This document shows, piece by piece, positions 1 through 5,368 of a stretch of 6,533 bases of DNA; position 1 is the stretch's first letter, and every line of letters begins with the position of its first letter. The stretch lies in the NCBI GenBank assembly GCA_023458835.1, contig JAEWWY010000460.1:1-6533 (forward strand). The letters run 5' to 3'. The translations under genes were made by a program, and so were the position numbers. The notes under the pieces are model-generated. The model saw only the letters and a list, made by a program, of their open reading frames with translations, searched no databases and was not told the origin of the DNA. This stretch comes from Bacillota bacterium (lineage in GTDB: Bacteria; Bacillota; Clostridia; Christensenellales; Aristaeellaceae).

Positions 1-738
1 CTGGTGAAAAAGGAATGCGCCATGAAGTGCGCCTTTGGGGAAAACCCCAAGCGCTGCTACAGGGAAAAGGGCGATTCCACCCGCATGTCCACCGCCTCAA
101 AGCTTCGGGAAATGCTGTTCAAGGCCAAGGAATACCAGCAGAAGCTGGAGGCCGCCGGGGACGACATCGGCAAACGGCCCGCCTTTGACATGAAGCTCAA
201 CGCCCTTTTGCCCGTGCTGCGCCGGGAGATGCCTTTAAAGGCCCATGCCCACCAGGCCGACGATATGTTCACGGCCATCCGCATCGCCAGGGAATTTCAG
301 GTGGATCTTACCCTGGAGCACTGCACCGAAGGCCACCTCATCGCCAATGAACTGGCGAAGGAAAACGTGCCCCTGGCAGTAGGCCCGACCCTTGGCCACG
401 CCACCAAGTTCGAGCTGCGCAACAAAAGCTGGGAAACGCCGGGTGCATTGCAAAAGGCGGGCTGCCAGGTATCCATCATCACCGATTCGCCGGTGATTCC
501 CCAAAAGTACCTGGCGCTATGTGCCGGGCTGGCCGTCAAATCCGGCATGGACCCCTTCGGCGCGCTGCAGGCCATCACGATCCATCCCGCCCGCCACATC
601 GGCATCGCGGACAGGGTGGGCTCCCTGGAAGCGGGCAAGGACGCTGACATCGTGATCACCGACGGCTCCCCCTTTGAAGTGAGCACCAATGTGAAAATGG
701 TGTTCATCGACGGGGAACAGGTTTACGTGCAGGCGTAA
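1..738 (+). CDS. Imidazolonepropionase-like amidohydrolase, 5'-truncated by the window
   Basis: This is the C-terminal part (245 codons) of a metal-dependent hydrolase of the amidohydrolase superfamily, imidazolonepropionase-like group (COG1228). The frame is open to the first base, and the N-terminal HxH metal motif is absent because it lies outside the window. Full-length relatives have about 380-390 residues, so roughly 140 are missing. Early in the fragment is MKCAFGENPKRCY, typical of this subgroup. Metal-site residues expected on strands 5, 6 and 8 are visible: KAHAHQADD (His codons 244 and 250), LEHCTEGH (His codon 319) and ITDSP (Asp codon 484). The closing segment, with AGKDADIVITDGSPFE and then VFIDGEQVY, is the usual C-terminal beta-sandwich. 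The family hydrolyses cyclic amides or related C-N bonds in the cytoplasm; the substrate of this member cannot be told. No clear terminator follows the TAA, so transcripts may run into the next region. The family is certain, the exact reaction is not. Confidence 0.92.
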   Translation: MVKKECAMKCAFGENPKRCYREKGDSTRMSTASKLREMLFKAKEYQQKLEAAGDDIGKRPAFDMKLNALLPVLRREMPLKAHAHQADDMFTAIRIAREFQVDLTLEHCTEGHLIANELAKENVPLAVGPTLGHATKFELRNKSWETPGALQKAGCQVSIITDSPVIPQKYLALCAGLAVKSGMDPFGALQAITIHPARHIGIADRVGSLEAGKDADIVITDGSPFEVSTNVKMVFIDGEQVYVQA

Positions 739-769
739 GCGCCCATTTCAAGACGCTCGCAACTTTTGC

Positions 770-798
770 TTGCAATTTATGGTTACGTGGGATATACT
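770..798 (+). promoter_or_regulatory. Sigma-A promoter for the 805-998 transcript
   Basis: TTGCAA at 770-775 and TATACT at 793-798 are separated by exactly 17 bases. Each hexamer matches the consensus at five or four positions. The predicted transcription start falls at about 804-806, exactly where the long RNA hairpin begins. It lies 31 bases after the amidohydrolase stop codon. It is the only convincing promoter I find between that gene and the acetyltransferase, so it may serve both the structured RNA and, by read-through, the acetyltransferase gene. Confidence 0.65.
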
Positions 799-804
799 AC
801 TGCT

Positions 805-998
805 CAAATCATGGAAAGGGGCTGTAAGCCGTGTTCAAAACAGTGCTTTGCATCCGGAATAATGAATACGGCAAGTCTGCGTCCGGTTGCCACGAAACGC
901 AGGCTTTGGCCCCTTATGATTTTTTGAAGACGGTGTAGCGCGTCTGCATCCTTATCAAAAAGCAAAAGCGGCTAAGGCGGAAAACCTTAGCCGCTTTT
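805..998 (+). ncRNA. Candidate structured small RNA or regulatory leader
   Basis: From the predicted start at about 805 the transcript can fold into one long rod. Pairings are 806-812 with 916-922, a bulge at 813-815, 816-824 with 907-915 (two G-U pairs), a bulge at 825, 826-830 with 902-906, a bulge at 901, and 831-835 with 896-900. After an internal loop follow 843-845 with 891-893, a bulge at 846-849, and 850-858 with 882-890 (one U-U mismatch). That is about 37 pairs in 117 bases. A run of six T (920-925) overlaps the base of the rod, so a 120-base RNA ending there is possible. A second hairpin (928-932 with 941-945) and the strong terminator at 964-998 follow. I do not recognise a known family: the SRP RNA tetraloop, T-box and common riboswitch motifs are absent. 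The pairing was found by eye. A short reading frame from GTG 831 overlaps it. It could be an independent small RNA or an attenuator leader of the acetyltransferase. Confidence 0.45.
964..998 (+). terminator. Intrinsic terminator upstream of the acetyltransferase gene
   Basis: A perfect 14-bp stem, AAAAGCGGCTAAGG (964-977) with CCTTAGCCGCTTTT (985-998), encloses a 7-base loop CGGAAAA. The stem ends in four T, and the A-rich left arm makes it potentially bidirectional. It ends 35 bases before the start codon at 1034, and I see no promoter after it. It therefore either ends the small RNA or acts as an attenuator for the acetyltransferase gene. The bases CCTTA at 950-954 could compete for TAAGG at 973-977, a weak possible antiterminator pairing. 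Confidence 0.88.
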
Positions 999-1033
999 CA
1001 ATTTATATCAATAAGGGCAGGGAGGGTTTTGAT

Positions 1034-2062
1034 ATGCTGAAGCCGCTGGAAACCGAACGCATGCTTCTTCGCAGGTTCACGCCGGACGACTTTGAGGCTG
1101 TCCACAGCTACGCAAGCGTTTGGGAAAATATCCTTTACATGGTATGGGGCCCCAACACGCAGGAAGAGACACAGGCTTTTATCCGCATGGCCATTTCATG
1201 GGCGGAGGAAATTCCGTGCGCAAATTACCAATACGCCGCCGTGCTCAAGGATACCGGCAGGCTCATCGGCGCCTGCAATCTTGCCCTGTCAGGCAAAGAA
1301 GCGGAAATCGGCTGGATACTGCACCGTGACTGCTGGAAGCAGGGCTATGGGCCTGAAATGGGCAGGGCCATGCTGCAGCTTGGTTTTGAAGAGCTGAATC
1401 TGCATCGCATCATTGCCCGCTGCGACGCGGAAAATTACGGCTCCTACCGGGTGATGGAGAAAATCGGCATGCGCCGGGAGGGATTGTTTATTAAGGGCCG
1501 CCCGGCGGGCAAGCTGTCCGGCCAAGAATACGGCGATGAGTTATCCTATGCCATCCTGAAAGAGGAATGGGATATTCAAAAGGAAATGGCATATTACAAT
1601 GCCCTTCCGTTTAAGTTTGACGGGTTTGCCGAACTGCCGGAGCTGAGCGGCGGCGGAATTTATCTTGTCTGCACGGCCAAAAAGCCGGCTGTACCCGAAA
1701 AGAAATATGTGCCCGCCTATCACTTTGCCATCTGCAAGGGCGGGGAAAAAATCGGCAATATCAGCCTGCGGATCGGGTATACCGACGGGCTGTATTATGG
1801 CGGGCAGATAGGGTATGACATCGACGAAAAGCACAGGGGCAACGGATACGCGGGGATGGCCTGCCGTTTGCTGCTCCCTGTGATAAAAGCCCACGGCATG
1901 AAAAAGCTGCTGATTACAAACATCCCAGACAATACCGCCTCCAGGCGCGTTTGTGAAAAGCTTGGCGCACGGCTGCTGCGTTTGGCCAGGCTGCCCCAGT
2001 GGCATGAGATGTCCGGGGAAGGGAAGCGTTTTGTAAAAATATTCGAATGGCCTGTGGATTGA
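1034..2062 (+). CDS. Two-domain (tandem) GNAT N-acetyltransferase
   Basis: This 342-residue cytoplasmic protein consists of two GNAT folds, each expected to bind acetyl-CoA and acetylate an amine. Domain 1 (about residues 1-178) is RimJ/RimL-like: it opens with LETERMLLRRFTPDDFEAV, has the strand-4 segment EIGWILH (91-97), the pyrophosphate-binding loop WKQGYG (101-106, with the W variant usual in this group) and DAENYGSYRVMEKIGM (131-146). Domain 2 (about 186-342) has IGYDID (259-264), a classic RGNGYA loop (268-273) and NTASRRVCEKLGA (300-312). Both CoA loops look intact. Domain 2 resembles domain 1 only in these motifs, so it is a fusion or an old duplication rather than a recent repeat. 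The start is fixed by GGAGGG at 1021-1026, 7 bases before the ATG. A terminator-like hairpin lies just upstream. The substrate (ribosomal protein N-terminus, antibiotic or small amine) cannot be inferred. Confidence 0.93.
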   Translation: MLKPLETERMLLRRFTPDDFEAVHSYASVWENILYMVWGPNTQEETQAFIRMAISWAEEIPCANYQYAAVLKDTGRLIGACNLALSGKEAEIGWILHRDCWKQGYGPEMGRAMLQLGFEELNLHRIIARCDAENYGSYRVMEKIGMRREGLFIKGRPAGKLSGQEYGDELSYAILKEEWDIQKEMAYYNALPFKFDGFAELPELSGGGIYLVCTAKKPAVPEKKYVPAYHFAICKGGEKIGNISLRIGYTDGLYYGGQIGYDIDEKHRGNGYAGMACRLLLPVIKAHGMKKLLITNIPDNTASRRVCEKLGARLLRLARLPQWHEMSGEGKRFVKIFEWPVD

Positions 2063-2238
2063 TGGGAACGCTCCGTTTTTTCAGCGGGCAAACGCGTATC
2101 TTCCAGGCCATATGCGGCGTATTGCCTGTGGAATGCCGCGGGGAAGGATCAGGCGCATGATTGCCGCCCGAAGGATGAAGCGGCCCTTTCAGGAGAATGA
2201 TAGAGGGGAAACAACGCGTCAAGGAGAGGTAAATAGCC

Positions 2239-2925
2239 GTGTCTTCCCCTGATCCTTCATCCCCGAAAAAAGATGCGGCAGGCATTGCCTTCCTCTACAT
2301 CCTTGCGCTGTGCATAGCCTGGAGCGGCGCATGGCTGCTTTCCCTGTGGCTTGCCAAGCGGTACGGTTTCCCCGACGGGCCCTTTGGCAGGTTCGCCTAT
2401 TGGCTTGCGGCGCGGATATTGCTGTGGTTCCTGCCCTCCCTCGCCATCCTCCGCCGCTCCGGCCGAAGCCTCCGGGAGGTGCTGGGTTTTGACCGTATAC
2501 GGGCCATCCTCCTGTGGGGCGGCATCGCCGGCCTCCTCTGGGGCGGAAAGACTCCCCTGTTTCAGTGGCTTGCCGGCCCGCCGCCGCATCCCATCGTATG
2601 GGACTGGTCCTTTGTGACGGCGGTCGTCTATGCGCCATTGATAGAGGAAATCACCTTTCGCGGCGCGGTCCTGGGCGCGCTGGAAACCCGCATGCATTTC
2701 ACCATGGCCAATCTGGTGACCGGGATATTGTTCCTGCTGATCCACCTTCCCGGCTGGTATTTTGAAGGCTTCCTCACGGCGGGCTTCACGGCTGCCGCCG
2801 GCGCCGCGCTGGGCATCCTTTTGCTGGGCTGGATTCTTGGGTTTGTGGCCCACAGGAGCAAGTCGGTGGTGGCCGCCACCCTTGCACATATGCTGAACAA
2901 TTTCTTTCAGCGGTTTGTGAGCTGA
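2239..2925 (+). CDS. CPBP family intramembrane glutamic endopeptidase (CAAX protease-like)
   Basis: This 228-residue polytopic membrane protein belongs to the CPBP/Abi family (type II CAAX prenyl endopeptidase, Rce1-like). All three catalytic motifs are present: EEITFR (E136, E137, R141), FLLIH (F165 and H169) and HMLNN (H217 and N221). Hydrophobic segments lie at about residues 14-39, 52-71, 87-101, 121-134, 157-169 and 184-204; the N-terminus is short and polar. The start is GTG at 2239, preceded by AGGAGAGG (2222-2229) at 9 bases. Bacterial members are linked to bacteriocin self-immunity, peptide maturation or signalling by intramembrane proteolysis; no bacteriocin or prenyl-transfer gene is visible here, so its role is open. 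It is separated by 176 bases from the acetyltransferase gene. That gap has one weak hairpin (2114-2139) and no clear promoter or terminator, so co-transcription is possible. Family assignment is firm, substrate unknown. Confidence 0.92.
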   Translation: MSSPDPSSPKKDAAGIAFLYILALCIAWSGAWLLSLWLAKRYGFPDGPFGRFAYWLAARILLWFLPSLAILRRSGRSLREVLGFDRIRAILLWGGIAGLLWGGKTPLFQWLAGPPPHPIVWDWSFVTAVVYAPLIEEITFRGAVLGALETRMHFTMANLVTGILFLLIHLPGWYFEGFLTAGFTAAAGAALGILLLGWILGFVAHRSKSVVAATLAHMLNNFFQRFVS

Positions 2926-2972
2926 CAGCCTCCCCTCCAAGGGAAGCCTTGCCTATGGGATAAAATCCGCAG

Positions 2973-3001
2973 CAGGCGGGCGAATGATATTCGCCCCTAC
3001 G
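2973..3001 (-). repeat. 29-bp hairpin repeat, copy 1 (inverted)
   Basis: Read on the minus strand it begins CGTAGGGGCG, continues AA-TATCA-TT and ends CGCCCGCCTG. It forms a 7-bp stem (GGGCGAA with TTCGCCC) around a TATCA loop. It matches copy 2 at 25 of 29 positions, and the four differences are two compensatory base pairs. It lies in the gap between convergent genes. From memory it resembles small interspersed hairpin repeats common in clostridial gut genomes. The pairing is seen directly; the family link is recollection. Confidence 0.8.
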
Positions 3002-3073
3002 CCGTAGTTTGTTTGTTAGCTTCCCTGCCGGAGCATGCAAGCGCCGGAAGAAAAGCCAACATGCGCGTTACAC

Positions 3074-3102
3074 CGTAGGGGCGCTTATCAAGCGCCCGCC
3101 TG
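3074..3102 (+). repeat. 29-bp hairpin repeat, copy 2
   Basis: It begins CGTAGGGGCG, continues CT-TATCA-AG and ends CGCCCGCCTG. The stem is GGGCGCT with AGCGCCC around the same TATCA loop as copy 1, which lies 72 bases upstream in inverted orientation. Together the two copies make a larger inverted repeat that could form a cruciform in DNA or a long hairpin in read-through RNA from the CPBP gene. A small palindrome, ACCGGcaCCGGT, follows at 3104-3115. Confidence 0.8.
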
Positions 3103-3147
3103 TACCGGCACCGGTCCCTCCCTCCTGCCACCGCCCCCTGCGCAATC

Positions 3148-3181
3148 TGTCATCCTGAGGGCCTTGCCCGAAGGATTTTTT
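3148..3181 (+). repeat. TGTCATCCTGAG-type interspersed repeat, terminator-like
   Basis: The segment starts TGTCATCCTGAG and folds into ATCCT (3152-3156) with AGGAT (3172-3176), a symmetric GA/GA step, and GGGC (3159-3162) with GCCC (3166-3169) around a CTT loop. Six T (3176-3181) follow directly, so on the + strand it could act as an intrinsic terminator for the CPBP gene. The opening words are, from memory, those of a repeat scattered through many gut Firmicutes genomes, usually with a GCGAAG-type centre. This family identification has not been checked. Confidence 0.6.
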
Positions 3182-3209
3182 ACTGCAAACAATATTCTGA
3201 AACAGAATT

Positions 3210-3240
3210 GAAAAAATGACGCTGACCGCGTCATTTTTTC
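3210..3240. terminator. Bidirectional intrinsic terminator between convergent genes
   Basis: A perfect 13-bp stem, GAAAAAATGACGC (3210-3222) with GCGTCATTTTTTC (3228-3240), encloses a TGACC loop. Both strands end in six T, so it can stop transcription from either side: the CPBP gene from the left and the aldo/keto reductase operon from the right. It starts 12 bases beyond the reductase stop codon. The flanking AATT bases on each side can extend the pairing across a one-base bulge. Confidence 0.92.
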
Positions 3241-3252
3241 GAATTTCCGAAG

Positions 3253-4245
3253 TTACCACGCATACGCCTCCGGCGCTTCACCGCCGGGGCCGGGGAAAAT
3301 TTCGTCCAGCTTTTTCAGCGTATCCTTGGACAGGCTGATTTCCACTGCCCGGAGCGCACCGTCCAGTTGCTCCAGGGTCCGGGGCCCTATGATGGGGGCA
3401 GTGACGGCAGGGTTATGCAAAAGCCATGCCAGGGCCACGTTGGATTCGCTTTCGCCGATTTCATTGCACAGCCTGGCGTAAGCCGTAAGCTGCGCCCGCT
3501 GGCCCTCGGTCAGTTCCAAAGCCGCCTGTGCGGCCCGCCGGCTGCCCGCTTCGGGCGAAAGCGCGTGCCCGCCCAGCAGCCCCCCGCCCAGGGGGCTCCA
3601 GGGAATCACGCCCAGGCCCAGCTCCTGCGCGGCAGGCAGCACCTCCAATTCGGGCAGCCTGCACATCAAATGGTACTTGTGCTGCTCGCATACAAGCCCC
3701 AGGAAGTTCCGCTTCCCGGCCGCGGCCTGGGCATAGGCCAGATGGCGCGCGCCAAAGTTGCTGGAGCCGATGTAATATGCCTTTCCCTGATGCACCAGCG
3801 GTTCAAACACGCCCCACAGTTCCTCCCAGGAAGCGTGCCGCTCCACATGGTGCATCTGGTACAGCTCGATATGGTCGGTTTGCAATCGCCTAAGCGACCC
3901 CTCGATATGCCTGCGGATCTTGTAGGCGGACAGTCCCCGCTCATTGTTGGGGCCGTCGGTATCGTCCTCCATGCCGCCGTGCACCTTGGTGGCCAGCACC
4001 ACCCTTTCGCGCCGGCCGCCGCCCAATTGAAACCAGCGGCCGATGATCTCCTCCGTCCAGCCCGCATGGCCGCCATTTGGCCGCCCATACACATTGGCGG
4101 TATCAAAAAAGGTGATTCCGGCATCCAGCGCCTTGTCCATGAGGGCAAAGGCTTCCTTTTCGCTGGTGCGCGGCCCGAAATTCATGGTTCCCAGGCACAG
4201 GCGGCTGACCTTCAGGCCTGTCCTGCCAAGATACGTATACTTCAT
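3253..4245 (-). CDS. Aldo/keto reductase (COG0667-like), second gene of the operon
   Basis: This 330-residue cytoplasmic NADPH-dependent oxidoreductase of the aldo/keto reductase superfamily is a complete (beta/alpha)8 barrel. The catalytic tetrad is present: D48 (in FFDTANVYG), Y53, K87 (in ATKV) and H132 (in YQMHHVERH). Cofactor-binding segments are SSNFG (161-165), WSPLGGGLLGG (216-226) and PIIGPRTLEQLD (284-295), with the G-x-R-x-x-x-Q pattern expected for the adenosine phosphate site. The length is typical. On the minus strand the ATG at 4245 is preceded by AAGGAGGG (4255-4262) at 9 bases. The gene starts 39 bases after the stop codon of the second reductase with no terminator between, so the two are probably co-transcribed from the MerR-type promoter near 5271-5301. 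The family reduces aldehydes, ketones and sugars; the substrate is unknown. The two reductases belong to different subfamilies and are not a recent duplication. Confidence 0.94.
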   Translation of the reverse strand: MKYTYLGRTGLKVSRLCLGTMNFGPRTSEKEAFALMDKALDAGITFFDTANVYGRPNGGHAGWTEEIIGRWFQLGGGRRERVVLATKVHGGMEDDTDGPNNERGLSAYKIRRHIEGSLRRLQTDHIELYQMHHVERHASWEELWGVFEPLVHQGKAYYIGSSNFGARHLAYAQAAAGKRNFLGLVCEQHKYHLMCRLPELEVLPAAQELGLGVIPWSPLGGGLLGGHALSPEAGSRRAAQAALELTEGQRAQLTAYARLCNEIGESESNVALAWLLHNPAVTAPIIGPRTLEQLDGALRAVEISLSKDTLKKLDEIFPGPGGEAPEAYAW

Positions 4246-4284
4246 CTATGTACGCCCTCCTTTGCAAGGAGGCCAAAAAGCCGC

Positions 4285-5205
4285 TTACGGCAAATTATTT
4301 CCGGCAGCCAGGTAAATTTCGTACCATTCCTCCCGGGTGAGCCTGATGTCGGCGGCTTTGGCACAATCCTTCAAGCGCTCCTCGTTCATGGTGCCTGTCA
4401 CAGGCTGCATTTTGGCCGGATGGCGCAGCAGCCACGCGATGGCGATGGTGGTATTGGTCACATTGTGCTTGGCGGCAATTTCATTGATCTTCGCGTTGAG
4501 CTTGGGGAAAGCATCATTGTCCAGGAACACGCCCTGGAAGAAACCGAACTGGAAGGGCGACCAGGGCTGGATGGTAATATCCTGGAGGCGGCAAAAATCC
4601 AGCACGCTGCCGTCGCGGTTCACGGCGGTATCATCCAGCATATTCACATGCAGCCCCTGGGAGATCATGGTGGCGTTGGTAATGCTCAATTGCAACTGGT
4701 TGGCCACAAGGGGCTGCCTGACGGATTTTTTGAGCAACTGCATCTGCATGGGGTTCTGGTTGGAAACGCCGAAATGGCGGACCTTGCCGCTTGATTGCAG
4801 CTTGTCGAAGGCTTCGGCCACTTCCTGGGGCTCCACCAGCGCATCGGGGCGGTGCAGAAGCAGCACATCCAGATAATCGGTTTTCAGGCGCTTCAGGCTG
4901 CCATCCACAGACTTTAAGATATGCTCCTTGGAAAAGTCGAAGGCAACGCCCTTCCTGATGCCGCATTTGGATTGCAGCAGAATCTTTTCGCGGACCGCGC
5001 CGGTCATATGGATGGCGCCGGCAAAAACCTCCTCGCAGACGCCGTCGCCATAGATGTCCGCATGGTCAAAGAAATTGGCCCCGATATCCATGGCCGTTTG
5101 AACGAAGCTTTCCGCCTCTTTCTTGTTTAAGCGGTTGATGCGCATGCATCCTACCGCGATCACAGGAACCTGCAAATTGGAAACGCCCAGTTGCATTGTT
5201 TTCAT
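4285..5205 (-). CDS. Aldo/keto reductase, YdhF-like (COG4989), first gene of the operon
   Basis: This 306-residue cytoplasmic oxidoreductase of the aldo/keto reductase superfamily is closest to the E. coli YdhF type by its characteristic wording: FDHADIYG (46-53), SKCGI (79-83), LLLHRPDALVEPQEVAEAF (115-133), SGKVRHFGVSN (139-149) and a WYEI ending (294-297). The tetrad is D47, Y52, K80 and H118. PVTGTMNEERLKD (268-280) occupies the position of the NADP(H) adenosine-phosphate loop but lacks the Arg of the classic G-x-R pattern, as this subfamily often does. The ATG at 5205 is preceded on the minus strand by AGGAGG, 9 bases away; a second Met three codons later has a worse spacing. Transcription most likely starts at about 5264 from the promoter with a 19-bp spacer. 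The physiological substrate is unknown; a role in reducing reactive carbonyls under stress is inferred from the family and the promoter type. Confidence 0.94.
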   Translation of the reverse strand: MKTMQLGVSNLQVPVIAVGCMRINRLNKKEAESFVQTAMDIGANFFDHADIYGDGVCEEVFAGAIHMTGAVREKILLQSKCGIRKGVAFDFSKEHILKSVDGSLKRLKTDYLDVLLLHRPDALVEPQEVAEAFDKLQSSGKVRHFGVSNQNPMQMQLLKKSVRQPLVANQLQLSITNATMISQGLHVNMLDDTAVNRDGSVLDFCRLQDITIQPWSPFQFGFFQGVFLDNDAFPKLNAKINEIAAKHNVTNTTIAIAWLLRHPAKMQPVTGTMNEERLKDCAKAADIRLTREEWYEIYLAAGNNLP

Positions 5206-5270
5206 GGGAATCTACCTCCTGCTGTAAAAGCATGTAGTGCCGCGGCAAGCCTTCTGTTGAGCCTGGTATC

Positions 5271-5301
5271 ATCATAAACCTTCACGTTAACTCTAAGTCA
5301 A
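5271..5301 (-). promoter_or_regulatory. MerR-type promoter/operator of the reductase operon
   Basis: Read on the minus strand, -35 TTGACT (5301-5296) and -10 TATGAT (5276-5271) are both near consensus but separated by 19 bases, two more than optimal. The spacer carries the dyad CTTAGAGTTAACGTGAAG (5297-5280), centred on the palindrome GTTAAC, with CTT and AAG at its ends. An over-long spacer holding a dyad is the hallmark of promoters activated by MerR-family proteins, which untwist the DNA to realign the two boxes. The predicted start is at about 5264, giving a 59-base leader before the reductase ATG. No merR gene is in the window, so the regulator must act from elsewhere. Confidence 0.75.
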
Positions 5302-5309
5302 GAGGAAGT

Positions 5310-5337
5310 TTGCACAATATAGTCAAATATATATAGC
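5310..5337 (+). promoter_or_regulatory. Probable promoter of the Ldh2-family gene
   Basis: TTGCAC (5310-5315) and TATAGC (5332-5337) are spaced by 16 bases in an A+T-rich stretch that contrasts with the GC-rich surroundings. The predicted start at about 5344 leaves a leader of some 25 bases that holds the ribosome binding site. It faces away from the MerR-type promoter, whose -35 box ends only 8 bases to the left, so a regulator bound there could also influence this promoter. The -10 box is only a 4 of 6 match. Confidence 0.45.
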
Positions 5338-5368
5338 ATCGATTTGTTTCAAAAGGAAAGGTGATCCC

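Noticed and set aside
806..922. Rod hairpin as a bacterial small SRP RNA (4.5S) or 6S RNA
   Set aside because: The length of about 117 bases fits SRP RNA, but the conserved GGAA-type tetraloop and its flanking symmetric-loop words are missing at the tip. For 6S RNA the transcript lacks a large central bubble and pairing of its two ends.
811..927. Small reading frame from ATG 811 to TGA 925-927 with several early cysteines
   Set aside because: It has no ribosome binding site at a suitable distance, begins only about 6 bases after the predicted transcription start, and lies wholly inside the rod-shaped RNA pairing. Nothing in the residues supports a known Cys-rich peptide.
2114..2139. Hairpin GCGGC/GCCGC between the acetyltransferase and CPBP genes as a terminator
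   Set aside because: The stem is short and bulged and no T run follows it on either strand.
2257..2940. 227-codon minus-strand frame opposite the CPBP gene
   Set aside because: The + strand frame has all three CPBP catalytic motifs and hydrophobic segments. The minus frame is a low-complexity polar shadow.
2973..3102. The two 29-bp repeats as the start of a CRISPR array
   Set aside because: There are only two copies, in opposite orientation, 72 bases apart, each a self-contained hairpin, and no cas gene is nearby.
3367..4794. Long open frame (475 codons) on the + strand opposite the two aldo/keto reductases
   Set aside because: It is the antisense shadow of two clearly recognisable reductases in GC-rich DNA. 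The translation is rich in H, G, Q, P without domain motifs, and it has no ribosome binding site.
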